A stretch of 64,000 nt of DNA from Saprospiraceae bacterium. Lineage in GTDB: Bacteria; Bacteroidota; Bacteroidia; Chitinophagales; Saprospiraceae. Every line of letters starts with the position of its first letter. The stretch's first letter is position 1. The stretch is taken from contig JAIYCH010000089.1 of the NCBI GenBank assembly GCA_027488135.1, positions 62,001-126,000 on the forward strand, in the 5' to 3' direction. The notes beneath the pieces were generated by a model, which had not been told where the DNA came from, did no database searches, and saw only the letters and a program-made list of their open reading frames with translations. The position numbers were made by a program, and so were the translations under genes. Shown one piece after another: positions 8,681 to 17,643 of the stretch.

Positions 8681-9729
8681 CCTTTATTAAACCAAAATTC
8701 AGACATCCTGATTTACCAAAGAACAAATTAGGTTATACCATATCCTATTACGAAGGAGCCTTATCCACTTTATGTGCAGGATGTGGTCATGACTCCATCA
8801 GTGCTGCGATCATACAGTCGGCATTTGAAATGAATATTGAACCACACAAACTAGCTAAACTTTCCGGGATAGGTTGTTCTTCTAAAACGCCGACCTATTT
8901 TCTAGGTAATTCTCATGGTTTTAATAGTGTTCATGGCAGAATGCCATCCGTTGCCACTGGAGCAAATATGGCCAATAAGGAACTCATTTATCTCGGTGTG
9001 TCAGGGGATGGGGATACCGCATCTATTGGAATGGGGCAATTTGTTCATGTCATTCGGAGGAATCTTAAGATGATTTACATAGTCATGAACAATGGATGTT
9101 ATGGCTTAACGAAAGGACAAGATTCAGCGACAGCAGACAATGGGTCTATAAGTAAAGCAGGCATAGTCAATCAGTTTCAAGCCATTGATTTATGTGGCCT
9201 AGCCATCGAATTAGGCGCAACATTTGTTGCACAAAGCTTTTCAGGCGATAAAAAACAACTTATCCCCCTTATAAAAGCGGCGATGGCACATAATGGATTC
9301 GCCTTTATCAATGTAATTTCACCTTGTGTCACTTTTAATAATAACAAGGGATCCACCAAATCTTATGACTTTGTGCGGGATCATTTAGAAGCCACGGGAA
9401 CTTTTGATTTTGTGCCAGAAATGGAAGAAATCACGACCAACTATGAATCTGGTGAAAAACATGCTATAAAATTACATGATGGTTCCCTATTAGCCTTTAA
9501 TAAATTGGATAGTGACTGGGATCCATTAGACCGTTTTTCAGCCATGAAAGCTGTTCATCATGCGAGAGAGAAGAATGAAATCATAACTGGTCTGTTATAT
9601 TTAAATCAGGGAGCCATGGATCTTCATGAATTGGTAAACACCTGTGACAGACCATTAAATACCCTAAAGAAGGAAGATTTATGCCCTGGTAATGGTGCTT
9701 TAGCCAGTATTAATGCTGGATTGAGGTAG
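8677..9729 (+). CDS. korB: 2-oxoacid:acceptor oxidoreductase, beta subunit (TPP-binding)
   Basis: This 350-residue thiamine-diphosphate subunit has CAGCGH (Cys33, Cys36), GIGCSS (Cys67), the TPP motif GDGD (110-113) ending in NN (138-139), and CYGLTKGQ. These cysteines would ligate the 4Fe-4S cluster that takes electrons from the TPP intermediate. It partners with the gamma-alpha subunit immediately upstream, and presumably hands electrons to the GltD-like protein at the head of the operon. No terminator is evident right after the stop; about 500 bp without genes follow. Confidence 0.92.
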   Translation: MTFIKPKFRHPDLPKNKLGYTISYYEGALSTLCAGCGHDSISAAIIQSAFEMNIEPHKLAKLSGIGCSSKTPTYFLGNSHGFNSVHGRMPSVATGANMANKELIYLGVSGDGDTASIGMGQFVHVIRRNLKMIYIVMNNGCYGLTKGQDSATADNGSISKAGIVNQFQAIDLCGLAIELGATFVAQSFSGDKKQLIPLIKAAMAHNGFAFINVISPCVTFNNNKGSTKSYDFVRDHLEATGTFDFVPEMEEITTNYESGEKHAIKLHDGSLLAFNKLDSDWDPLDRFSAMKAVHHAREKNEIITGLLYLNQGAMDLHELVNTCDRPLNTLKKEDLCPGNGALASINAGLR

Positions 9730-10165
9730 AGAGGTGATTGGTGATTGGTACTTTTAGGGCTAATTGTCTTGCGGTTACCTGTTATTTATTGTTTATGCAC
9801 CTATGGTCTTTACACCGACAAGTTTAAATCCAATTTTATCCACCACTCCCCTTTTCCGTAGTGGAGATGCATGCATCGTTTTTTTCTCGAAATGAATCAA
9901 TCTAATTACAGATGAGTATATTTTCATCTAATCCTACGATTGCATTTCTTGTCTGAACTATGATTTTTATGATTAATAGGATGGAACATTAGATGGAACC
10001 TGTCGCATAGGGAGATGCGTGATTTGGAATTAGTCGATGCGGGATCGTCACTACGGGATTTTAGATGAAATAAAATTGTTAATGCGTATAAATAATTTAC
10101 AAAACGGAAAAGACGATTCGTGTTCCAGCGAAAAGACGATGCATACATCTCCTCTACGGAATGGT
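9730..10165. other. Gene-free stretch after korB
   Basis: No supportable gene is present in the ~500 bp between korB and pnp. The 87-codon minus-strand frame at 9924-10187 has no recognisable composition or motif. The stretch holds a short direct repeat (GGTGATT twice, near 9732-9746), the inverted-repeat element annotated separately, and the pnp terminator at its right end. Confidence 0.6.
9854..10161. repeat. Imperfect inverted repeats bounding a decayed palindromic element
   Basis: The left arm 9854-9886 and the reverse complement of the right arm 10130-10161 agree at most of ~32 positions (both begin TTCCGTAG and contain GGAGATG and GCATCGT). Each arm also holds a small self-complementary core, GATGCATGCATC on the left and GATGCATACATC on the right. 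Between them are further GATGCG/GACGAT fragments. This resembles the short palindromic interspersed repeats, or a degraded MITE, found in Bacteroidota intergenic DNA. No transposase and no clear target duplication were seen. Confidence 0.5.
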
Positions 10166-10168
10166 GAT

Positions 10169-10202
10169 AAAAAAAGGGAGCTACCAAATGGCAACTCCCT
10201 TT
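10169..10202 (-). terminator. Rho-independent terminator of pnp
   Basis: On the minus strand a perfect 8-bp stem (AAAGGGAG / CTCCCTTT, arms at 10173-10180 and 10195-10202) is followed by a run of T. It lies 27 bp beyond the pnp stop codon. Confidence 0.75.
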
Positions 10203-10228
10203 ATAACCTTTAAAAGTGAAGATATTAA

Positions 10229-12382
10229 TTATTTAGTATCTCCCTCTTGACTTTTATTTGGACGAGGCATAATTGATTTTCTTGACAATCTCATTTTGCC
10301 AGTTTTCTTATCAATTTCAACGATTTGAATTTTGATTTCATCCCCTTCTTTAAGTACATCCTCGACATTTTCAATACGGCTATGCGAAATTTCAGATACA
10401 TGAAGAAGACCACTTTTGCCATGGAAGTCAACAAAAGCGCCATAAGGCATAACTGTTTTCACTACACCGACGAAAATATCACCTTCTGCGGGCATAAAGG
10501 TAATACGGCGTATTCTATCTAAGGCAAGTTCTATACCTGCTTTATCGGAACTTGATACAGCTACGATGCCTTTATCCCCTACTTCAGTTATAGAAATATG
10601 GGTACCAGTTTGTTCTTGAATTTCTTGAATAATTTTACCACCTGGTCCAATGACGGCACCAATAAAACCTTTTTCAATCGTTAACTCAACAATTCTAGGA
10701 GCATGTGGCTTATAATCTTCCCTTGGAGCAGCTATTGTTTTCAGCATTTCCCCAAGTATATGAATACGACCTTCCTTAGCTTGAATTAGGGCATTTTCCA
10801 TGACCTGATAAGGAAGACCATCTACCTTAATATCCATTTGACAGGCAGTAATACCTTTATCAGTACCCGTTACTTTGAAATCCATATCACCCAAAGCATC
10901 CTCATCACCAAGAATATCTGATAAAATGGCATAATTAGAACCATCTGTAATCAAGCCCATAGCAATTCCTGAAACGGGTGCTTTAATCTGAACCCCTGCG
11001 TCCATGAGTGCCAAAGTACCCGCACAAACAGTAGCCATAGAAGAAGAACCATTTGATTCTAAAATATCAGAAACAATGCGTAGAGTATAAGGAAAAACAT
11101 CGGGCATTACCTGTCTCAAAGAACGTTGAGCCAAATTTGCATGACCCACTTCCCTTCTACCAGGCCCTCTGTTAGGCTTTACTTCACCTACAGAATAACC
11201 AGGAAAATTATAATGAAGGATAAATTTTTCATATCCAAGAGCGTAGGCAATATCCACCATCATTTCGTCCGATTTGGTACCGAGCGTAAGCGAAGTCAAC
11301 GATTGGGTTTCTCCTCTGGTAAAGATAGCAGAACCGTGGGTAGAAGGTAAATAATCGACTTCACACCAAATAGAACGGATATCCTTAAGGCCACGACCAT
11401 CGAGTCTCACCTTTTCATTCAGAACAATTCCTCTAATGGTTTCCTTTTTGACCTTATCATAATAGGAAGAAATGAAAGATTGATTTTGAGCGAACCACTC
11501 CTCACCCATTTCAGCGAGTAAATTTTCCTTTAATTCCTTCTTAACACTATCCAACGCAGCTTTACGAGTTGCCTTATCGGAGGCAGCGCGCGCGATATCA
11601 GCTATTTTATCTTTACACTTTAGGGCAACAAGATTTTTGACTTCCTCATTTTGAGGAATTTCTGCCAGCGTTCTTTTATTCAGCGCCTTCTCCCCAACTT
11701 TATTTGCCAGCTCTTGTTGTGCAAGAATTTGCACTTTAATAGCTTCGTGAGCTAATTTAATTGCGTCAATTAAATCTTTTTCAGAACATTCTTTTGCCTC
11801 ACCTTCAACCATCATTACGTTATCCATTGTTGCGGCAACGATAAAGTCCATATCGGCCTCTTTCAGCGCATCGCGCAAAGGATTAACATGAAAAACACCA
11901 TTTATTCTGGCCACGCGGACTTCAGAAATCAAATCGGGGAAATTTATATCTGAGACAGCTAAAGCTGCTGAAGCTGCCAATGCAGCATAAGCGTCGGGTA
12001 AATTTTCTTTATCTCCAGAAATCTGATGAATGATAACTTGAGTTTCATTCATATAACCGTCTGGAAAGAGAGGACGAATGGCTCTGTCCACTAGGCGTGA
12101 AATGAGCACTTCATAATCTGAAATTTTGGTTTCACGACGAAAAAAGTTCCCAGGTATTCTACCGGCGGAAGCAAATTTTTCCTGATAATCAACCGATAAG
12201 GGAAAGAAATCTTGCCCAGCTTTAGCTTCCTTAGAGGAAACAACGGTAGCAAATAACATCGTATCACCGATACGAACTACAACAGAACCATCAGCTAGGG
12301 AAGCTAATTTTCCAGTTTCTAGGGTTACTTGTCGACCATCCGGTAAATTAAAGGACGATGAGATTGGAATCTGTTGTCCCAT
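10229..12382 (-). CDS. pnp: Polyribonucleotide nucleotidyltransferase (PNPase)
   Basis: This 717-residue cytoplasmic 3'-5' exoribonuclease degrades RNA by phosphorolysis and can also add tails. Two RNase PH domains are present, the first from about residue 15 and the second from about 320. They are joined by the alpha-helical linker and followed by a KH domain (IGPGGKIIQEIQEQTG) and an S1 domain (GVVKTVMPYGAFVDFHGKSG). Length is standard. It lies downstream of rpsO, as in many bacteria, with a hairpin in the 140-bp gap. In Escherichia coli that gap is an RNase III control site; here only the hairpin is seen. Confidence 0.97.
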   Translation of the reverse strand: MGQQIPISSSFNLPDGRQVTLETGKLASLADGSVVVRIGDTMLFATVVSSKEAKAGQDFFPLSVDYQEKFASAGRIPGNFFRRETKISDYEVLISRLVDRAIRPLFPDGYMNETQVIIHQISGDKENLPDAYAALAASAALAVSDINFPDLISEVRVARINGVFHVNPLRDALKEADMDFIVAATMDNVMMVEGEAKECSEKDLIDAIKLAHEAIKVQILAQQELANKVGEKALNKRTLAEIPQNEEVKNLVALKCKDKIADIARAASDKATRKAALDSVKKELKENLLAEMGEEWFAQNQSFISSYYDKVKKETIRGIVLNEKVRLDGRGLKDIRSIWCEVDYLPSTHGSAIFTRGETQSLTSLTLGTKSDEMMVDIAYALGYEKFILHYNFPGYSVGEVKPNRGPGRREVGHANLAQRSLRQVMPDVFPYTLRIVSDILESNGSSSMATVCAGTLALMDAGVQIKAPVSGIAMGLITDGSNYAILSDILGDEDALGDMDFKVTGTDKGITACQMDIKVDGLPYQVMENALIQAKEGRIHILGEMLKTIAAPREDYKPHAPRIVELTIEKGFIGAVIGPGGKIIQEIQEQTGTHISITEVGDKGIVAVSSSDKAGIELALDRIRRITFMPAEGDIFVGVVKTVMPYGAFVDFHGKSGLLHVSEISHSRIENVEDVLKEGDEIKIQIVEIDKKTGKMRLSRKSIMPRPNKSQEGDTK

Positions 12383-12445
12383 TTGTTAACTAGTTTAAAA
12401 CGCTTTATAAAATTATAGTCACTCTGTCCAACTAAAACTAAAAGA

Positions 12446-12471
12446 GGCTGAGTATTTAGAATACTCGAGCC
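12446..12471 (-). terminator. rpsO-pnp intergenic hairpin (attenuator or processing site)
   Basis: On the minus strand GGCTCGAGTATT pairs with AATACTCAGCC, leaving a one-base bulge and a 3-nt loop, followed by TCTTTT. The T-tract is short, so it may be a leaky terminator between rpsO and pnp or an RNA-processing site. Confidence 0.5.
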
Positions 12472-12522
12472 AATTTTAAAACTTTGACAACTTGTGTTAT
12501 AAATAACACGCATCGAAAAAAA

Positions 12523-12798
12523 TTACTTACGAATACCGAGTTTTTCAATAAGTTCCCGATACTTCGTGATATCTTTTTGTGCCAAATAATGAAGCAATTG
12601 CTTTCTTTTTCCAACCAGTGCTAAAAGAGTTCTTCTGCAAGAGTGATCTTTTGGATTTTTCTGGAGGTGCTTAGATAATTCTTGCACTCTGAAAGTGAAC
12701 AATGCTGCTTGTCCCTCTATGGAACCACTGTTTGTAGCTGATCCGCCATGCGTCTGGAAGATATCAGCTTTTTTTTCTTTTGTTAAATAAATTCCCAT
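12523..12798 (-). CDS. rpsO: 30S ribosomal protein S15
   Basis: This 91-residue primary-binding 16S rRNA protein of the small-subunit platform has characteristic segments: KADIFQTHGGSATNSGSIEGQ in the N-terminal half (20 of these residues are typical of S15), then HLQKNPKDHSCRRTLLALVGKR with LLHYLAQKD. Length and start match the family. It has its own consensus promoter and is followed by pnp. Confidence 0.97.
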   Translation of the reverse strand: MGIYLTKEKKADIFQTHGGSATNSGSIEGQAALFTFRVQELSKHLQKNPKDHSCRRTLLALVGKRKQLLHYLAQKDITKYRELIEKLGIRK

Positions 12799-12845
12799 AT
12801 TCTTATTTTAACCGTTAGTGATCATATAAATCATTTACAGCGCGG

Positions 12846-12876
12846 CAAAAGTAAGGATTATTTATTAATAATCCAA
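12846..12876 (-). promoter_or_regulatory. Promoter of rpsO
   Basis: On the minus strand TTG (12874-12876), a 20-nt spacer and TACTTTTG (12846-12853) give a full match to TTG-N17-23-TAnnTTTG. The predicted start is about 40 nt before the rpsO ATG. Confidence 0.65.
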
Positions 12877-12882
12877 TTAATT

Positions 12883-13839
12883 TTAAGCGTTCAAATTTTT
12901 AATTGCTTCGGTAAGTTTTGGCACTACGTCAAAAAGATCTCCAACTACGCCATAATTAGCCGATTTAAAAAAGGGTGCTTCCGGATCTTTATTAATAACC
13001 ACGATGGTCTTAGAGTTATTTACACCTGCTAAATGCTGGATAGCTCCAGATATACCGATAGCAATATAAAGGTTTGGACGAATGGCAATCCCTGTTTGGC
13101 CTACATGCTCATGATGCGGACGCCAATCAGCATCGGACACTGGTCTAGAACAAGCTGTGGTAGCATGGAGCACATCAGCTAATTCTTCTACAATCCCCCA
13201 ATTTTCAGGGCCTTTTAAACCTCTGCCACCTGAGACAACTCTCTCTGCTTCAGGAAGTGGGGTTACATTGCTTTGTAATTTATCAACGGATAAAACCTTT
13301 ATACCTGGTTGAAGAACGTCTAAGGTTAGCTGTTGAATCTCAGCATTTGACCCTACTACATTGATTTGTAAAGAATTACCTAACACAGATACTACCTTTA
13401 CATTAGTAAGGATATCAATATTAACTAAAGCTTTACTTGAAAACACCCCTTTTCGAACAGAGAATCCGTTATCCGTATTTGGAATATCTATGGCAGCACT
13501 AACCGAGCCAGCATCCAAAAGATAAGCAATATTGCCGATTAGCGATTTTCCGTTTGAGGAATGACTGAGTACAATCACAGAAGCCTCTAACTTTTTTGCA
13601 GCCTGAGCTATTGCAGCACTAAAAACCTGATTATCAAAAAAATTAAAACCTAACGAATCATTTTGATGAACTAGCGTTGCACCGTATAAACCAAGTGAAG
13701 TTGCATCCTCTGCATTTCCTAAAAGGAGCGCCTGACAAGAAGTCCCTAATTTTTGGGCGGTCAGATAACCGTAATAAACTGCTTCCAAAGCGGCTTTACG
13801 AACTTTACCATTTTCTGTTTCTACAAAAACTAAAACCAT
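12883..13839 (-). CDS. etfA: Electron transfer flavoprotein, alpha subunit
   Basis: This 318-residue FAD-binding subunit of ETF takes electrons from acyl-CoA and other dehydrogenases and delivers them to the quinone pool. The C-terminal FAD domain is unmistakable: GGRGLKGPENW, ACSRPVSDADWRPHHEHVGQTG, and YIAIGISGAIQHLAG with NKDPEAPFF. It is 22 bp downstream of etfB and the two form one transcription unit. Confidence 0.95.
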   Translation of the reverse strand: MVLVFVETENGKVRKAALEAVYYGYLTAQKLGTSCQALLLGNAEDATSLGLYGATLVHQNDSLGFNFFDNQVFSAAIAQAAKKLEASVIVLSHSSNGKSLIGNIAYLLDAGSVSAAIDIPNTDNGFSVRKGVFSSKALVNIDILTNVKVVSVLGNSLQINVVGSNAEIQQLTLDVLQPGIKVLSVDKLQSNVTPLPEAERVVSGGRGLKGPENWGIVEELADVLHATTACSRPVSDADWRPHHEHVGQTGIAIRPNLYIAIGISGAIQHLAGVNNSKTIVVINKDPEAPFFKSANYGVVGDLFDVVPKLTEAIKNLNA

Positions 13840-13861
13840 GATGATACAATTTAAAATGGAA

Positions 13862-14605
13862 TTAAATAACTTTCGCTTCTTCTCTTAATAATCTGGCCAA
13901 TTCAGCCATATTCTCGGGATCAATATACTGAACAGCCTTTTTTGCGGGAGGAAGTTCATGAGACACAATGCTTATTTTTGATGAATATGGCTGAGGCGTA
14001 ACAACGTTTAAAGGTTTACTTTTTGCCGTCATGATTCCCTTCATATTTGGAATGCGCTGCTCTGCCATACCCTTCGCTGCACTGATAACAAAAGGGGTAT
14101 TCACTTGAATGGTCTCCGTTCCACCTTCCATATCCCTCTTTACAATAGCTTCATTTTCAGTTACTATATCCAAATGGGAAGCAAAAGAAATAAAAGGTAA
14201 ATTAAGCTGTGCAGCCAATCTGCCACCTACCTCAGCTCCATTGTAGTCTATGGTTTCCTTACCTGTAAAAATAATATCGAAGGCATGTTGTTGAATAAAT
14301 GAAGCCATTTGAAATGCCACCTGATCCGCTGAAACTGCTTCAGTATCGATTCTGTATGCATCGGTAGCGCCGATAGCCAGTGCTTTTCGAATTATAGGAT
14401 CATTTTCCGATGGACCAACATGCAAAACAGAAACGCTTCCGCCCCACTTTTCCTGTATTTCAATAGCTTTGACTAGAGCATACCATTCATCATAAGGATT
14501 CATAATAAAGGTTATACCCGCCGTTTCCAATTTTGTATTATCACCATTAAAAGCAATCTTTGCTGTAGTATCCGGTGTTTTACTGATGCAGACTAATAAT
14601 TTCAT
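13862..14605 (-). CDS. etfB: Electron transfer flavoprotein, beta subunit
   Basis: This 247-residue AMP-binding partner of etfA starts MKLLVCISKTPDTTAKI, the usual ETF-beta opening. The ATG at 14605 is chosen over an upstream in-frame ATG at 14719, because the extra 38 residues do not resemble the family and would overlap the divergent gene. It contains the beta signature near GKETIDYNGAEVGGRLAAQL and the recognition-loop region. A -7 box TATATTTG on the minus strand lies about 40 bp upstream. Confidence 0.95.
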   Translation of the reverse strand: MKLLVCISKTPDTTAKIAFNGDNTKLETAGITFIMNPYDEWYALVKAIEIQEKWGGSVSVLHVGPSENDPIIRKALAIGATDAYRIDTEAVSADQVAFQMASFIQQHAFDIIFTGKETIDYNGAEVGGRLAAQLNLPFISFASHLDIVTENEAIVKRDMEGGTETIQVNTPFVISAAKGMAEQRIPNMKGIMTAKSKPLNVVTPQPYSSKISIVSHELPPAKKAVQYIDPENMAELARLLREEAKVI

Positions 14606-14642
14606 AGGGAAATTTTCTACTTTTTCTAATGAATTTGATTTG

Positions 14643-14650
14643 CAAATATA
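14643..14650 (-). promoter_or_regulatory. -7 box of the etfBA operon
   Basis: TATATTTG on the minus strand is an exact TAnnTTTG element 37 nt before the etfB ATG. No TTG was found at the right distance upstream. Confidence 0.45.
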
Positions 14651-14709
14651 CCTAAATTGTTTTTGTTTTGCTTGAAAAAATAGCGAATTTTCGCTGAATA
14701 GAATTTTAT

Positions 14710-15039
14710 ATGACGACAACTTCGCAACGACTAAATCTTCTTCTTGGCATTTTAAAGGAAACGCCTACTGATTCATTTGTTATTTTTGCCATTGCCAAGG
14801 AATATGAAAATATTGGCAACCAAAATGAGGCCATTAAATACTATCAAAAACTGTATCATTTAGATCCAGATTACGTAGGTTTATATTTTCACTGGGGGAA
14901 AATACTTGAAGAGATGAATGCATCGGATAAAGCCATTGAAATTTATTCCATGGGCATAGCGGTTGCTTCTCAGCAAAAGGATGGACATGCGGAGAGAGAA
15001 CTGCGTGCCGCTAAATATAATTGTGAACTACTCCTGTAA
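14710..15039 (+). CDS. TPR-repeat protein
   Basis: The product is 109 residues with about two tetratricopeptide repeats (AKEYENIGNQNEAIKYYQKL, HWGKILEEMNASDKAIEIYS), a helical protein-protein interaction scaffold. It has no signal peptide, so it should be cytoplasmic. It is divergent from etfB and followed by a hairpin and the Smr gene. The partner is unknown. Confidence 0.8.
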   Translation: MTTTSQRLNLLLGILKETPTDSFVIFAIAKEYENIGNQNEAIKYYQKLYHLDPDYVGLYFHWGKILEEMNASDKAIEIYSMGIAVASQQKDGHAERELRAAKYNCELLL

Positions 15040-15046
15040 TATTTAA

Positions 15047-15075
15047 GGGTAAATGCGTTTGTCTTTACCCATTTT
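15047..15075 (+). terminator. Possible terminator after the TPR gene
   Basis: A 7-bp stem GGGTAAA / TTTACCC (15047-15053, 15064-15070) is followed by ATTTTT. Confidence 0.4.
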
Positions 15076-15098
15076 TAAGTTACTTTTGGAAAAAAAAT

Positions 15099-16145
15099 AT
15101 GGATTGGTGTAAAAAAGGCGTAAAAGTATCATTTATACATTCAAATGATACTGGTGTTATTGTCAATATTTTAGACACCGATTTAGTATTGATTAGGCTG
15201 GATGCAGATCAATTAGAAATTCCTGCATTTACAGAAGATATTCAGCCCTTTGAGGCAGATACACCTAAAAAAATTATAGTAAATAAGCCGGTTACAAAGA
15301 AAGAAATCTTTCAACAAAATGAACCTAAACCTCTTTCCTATACCATTTTACATAGTCAAGGCATTCAAATAGCTTTTGTCCCCATATTGGATAAAAAGAA
15401 CGATCCAACGGACAAATTTCAGCCTTACCTCATCAACGATACCCCTTATGATTATAGCTTTACAATTAGCCTGCATTTAAAACTTTTTAAAGCCTGGATT
15501 CACGAAGGTAAACTGGATAGCATGACCTTTTTTAAATTGCCCGAATTCGAAAATGATTATTTAAACGAATCTCCAGAGTTAAATGCCATATTTAATAGAA
15601 TTTCAACCGAAGGTCCCGGTCCAGATATTGAAAAAAAGATGAAATTAAAAGCAAAGACCTTTTTTAATACTAAACAAACTGCCCCACTTATAAATAAACC
15701 CTCTCATTTATTTGTTTTATTGGAGAAATCAACAGGATTTGACGTTTCTCAAAAATCAGAAAAAGATTCATTAAAAGATTATACTTTAGAAAACGCTAAA
15801 CCGCTAACATCAAAAAAAGATAAAATCTACACACCTCAGCATGCCGTAAAATCAAAATCTGAATTTAGTATAGAATTAGACTTACATATTGAAGTATTAT
15901 CTTCAGAGGATAACAAGATTTCCAATTCCCAGATATTACAACTTCAAATGAAAAAATTTGAAGCATATATCGATGAGGCTGTTCGCCAAGGTGTTGAAAG
16001 AGTATTCATCATACACGGCATAGGAAAAGGTCATTTAAGAAACCTAATTACTGCCGCTTTAATAAGGAATCCTAATGTTATCACGTTTAAAAACGAATTT
16101 CACCCGAGATATGGGCATGGAGCTACTGAGGTAATATTTATTTAA
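15099..16145 (+). CDS. DUF2027-Smr domain protein
   Basis: The product is 348 residues. The N-terminus has a small beta-barrel resembling the start of DUF2027 proteins (KKGVKVSFIHSNDTGVIVNI), the middle is DUF2027, and the last ~85 residues are an Smr domain with LDLHIE and HGIGKGHLR, the two signatures of the MutS2/Smr nuclease fold. Smr domains nick or cleave nucleic acids, including stalled mRNA. This architecture is typical of Bacteroidota and its role is not established. Its 3' end overlaps the convergent glycosyltransferase gene by 8 bp. Confidence 0.88.
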   Translation: MDWCKKGVKVSFIHSNDTGVIVNILDTDLVLIRLDADQLEIPAFTEDIQPFEADTPKKIIVNKPVTKKEIFQQNEPKPLSYTILHSQGIQIAFVPILDKKNDPTDKFQPYLINDTPYDYSFTISLHLKLFKAWIHEGKLDSMTFFKLPEFENDYLNESPELNAIFNRISTEGPGPDIEKKMKLKAKTFFNTKQTAPLINKPSHLFVLLEKSTGFDVSQKSEKDSLKDYTLENAKPLTSKKDKIYTPQHAVKSKSEFSIELDLHIEVLSSEDNKISNSQILQLQMKKFEAYIDEAVRQGVERVFIIHGIGKGHLRNLITAALIRNPNVITFKNEFHPRYGHGATEVIFI

Positions 16146-17127
16146 CCTCAGTATCATCATCGGCTAAACCAATCATTTTTAATATTCCGTATTCGTTAGA
16201 TCTTCCTGAACTTCTTGAGACAAGTTCTGAAATGAAACCGGCTAAAAAAAGCTGTGTACCTAAAATCATGCAGGTAAGACTTAGATAAAAGAAAGGATTA
16301 TCTGTTAACTTCATCAATAAATAACCCTGATACATAAATATCATTTTCCTTATGCCTAAATAGGCTGCGGAAACGAAACCAATGCCAAAAAGCAATGTAC
16401 CCAGAGATCCAAAAAAATGCATAGGGCTTTTTGAAAATTTGCCCATAAAAGTTATGGACATCAGGTCTAAAAAGCCGTTTAAAAATCGTTCAAAACCAAA
16501 TTTAGACACCCCAAATTTTCTAGCTCTGTGCTCTACTACTTTTTCACCAATTTTATAAAATCCTGCCCATTTAGCTAATAGAGGAATATATCTGTGCATT
16601 TCTCCATACACTTCAATCGCCTTAACTACCTCCTGACGGTAAGCTTTTAAACCACAATTAAAATCGTTTAGATCAATCTTTGAAATTCGTCGGGTTACAC
16701 TATTAAAAAATTTAGACGGAATAGTTTTTCCTAAGGGATCGTGTCTTTTTTTCTTCCAACCAGAAACAAGATCAAATTTATCTTCAACAATCATTTTATA
16801 CAAACCTGGAATTTCATCAGGACTATCTTGTAAATCTGCATCCATGGTTATAACAACCTTACCCACTACTTTTTGGAAAGCAGAATGTAACGCAGCCGAT
16901 TTGCCATAATTCCGTCTAAATCTTATGCCCTTTACCGATGGAAATTGTTGGTTAAGATCCTCTATAACCGACCATGAATTATCAGTACTTCCATCATCCA
17001 CTAAAATGACTTCATAAGAATAAGCATTTTCCAACATCACCTTATCGATCCAATGTACTAACTCAACCAATGATTCATCCTCATTATAAAGAGGTACTAC
17101 CACAGAAATATCTAATAAATAGGTCAT
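16138..17127 (-). CDS. Membrane glycosyltransferase family 2 (GtrB/ArnC-like)
   Basis: The product is 329 residues: a GT-A fold with SVVVPLYNEDESL, VDDGSTD and MDADLQDSP, then two C-terminal membrane helices (FFGSLGTLLFGIGFVSAAYL and YLSLTCMILGTQLFLAGFI). This is the layout of polyisoprenyl-phosphate glycosyltransferases that make lipid-linked sugars for later periplasmic transfer. The ATG at 17127 is preferred; it lies 1 nt after the preceding stop. A longer start at 17154 would overlap. It is the last gene of a six-gene envelope operon. Confidence 0.87.
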   Translation of the reverse strand: MTYLLDISVVVPLYNEDESLVELVHWIDKVMLENAYSYEVILVDDGSTDNSWSVIEDLNQQFPSVKGIRFRRNYGKSAALHSAFQKVVGKVVITMDADLQDSPDEIPGLYKMIVEDKFDLVSGWKKKRHDPLGKTIPSKFFNSVTRRISKIDLNDFNCGLKAYRQEVVKAIEVYGEMHRYIPLLAKWAGFYKIGEKVVEHRARKFGVSKFGFERFLNGFLDLMSITFMGKFSKSPMHFFGSLGTLLFGIGFVSAAYLGIRKMIFMYQGYLLMKLTDNPFFYLSLTCMILGTQLFLAGFISELVSRSSGRSNEYGILKMIGLADDDTEVK

Positions 17128-17128
17128 A

Positions 17129-17641
17129 TTAATCCTTTTTAAAAATATAGGCAAAAAGCATAGATAACAAAAAACCGGCAGGTAATCCTTGCACGTAACT
17201 GAATAAAATAGTTTTCGCTTTCACATGGCTATAAAGTTCTTCTTTTGATATTTTCCATGCAGACTGCTGTTCTGACGAGGAAAGGACGGAATTTGAATTC
17301 AGACCATCTTGAATTACATCAAATTGTATATCTATTAACTGACTATCAAAGTAGTTAATCATCAAATAATAAAAGAAATTATAAAAGGCAGAATTGAGAA
17401 AAAAAATAAAGAAAAGACCTCTAAGACCTGTAATAAAAGGAAATGAGATGGCATTACGACGCTCAAAATGAATAAAAAGGCCAAAAGCAAGAAATAAAAT
17501 GGAAAAGCTTCCCCAATAGATATTAGGATTAAAAAATTGTTTTTTATCGATCCAATAGAAAAGAAAGAAATAAATACAAGTAAGCGTACCAGCTGCGAAT
17601 CCAAGATATGCTGGTTTAAGAAAATTAAATGTTATACGCAT
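17129..17641 (-). CDS. DUF4199-like membrane protein
   Basis: The product is 170 residues with four predicted membrane helices (about residues 10-30, 44-60, 73-95, 150-167) and a hydrophilic segment at 105-140. Its position and topology match the DUF4199 protein found beside a second DUF4199 gene and a GT2 in other Bacteroidota. Function is unknown. Two nucleotides separate it from the upstream gene. Confidence 0.65.
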   Translation of the reverse strand: MRITFNFLKPAYLGFAAGTLTCIYFFLFYWIDKKQFFNPNIYWGSFSILFLAFGLFIHFERRNAISFPFITGLRGLFFIFFLNSAFYNFFYYLMINYFDSQLIDIQFDVIQDGLNSNSVLSSSEQQSAWKISKEELYSHVKAKTILFSYVQGLPAGFLLSMLFAYIFKKD

Positions 17642-17643
17642 AT

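Noticed and set aside
9924-10187. 87-codon minus-strand frame between korB and pnp
   Set aside because: No motif, no good start context, unusual composition for the genome, and it runs through the inverted repeats and the pnp terminator.
14606-14719. N-terminal extension of etfB
   Set aside because: The extra 38 residues do not resemble ETF-beta, and would overlap the divergent TPR gene and its own -7 box.
17362-17604. 80-codon minus-strand frame inside the DUF4199 gene
   Set aside because: It is hydrophobic only because it is a shifted frame of the DUF4199 membrane protein.
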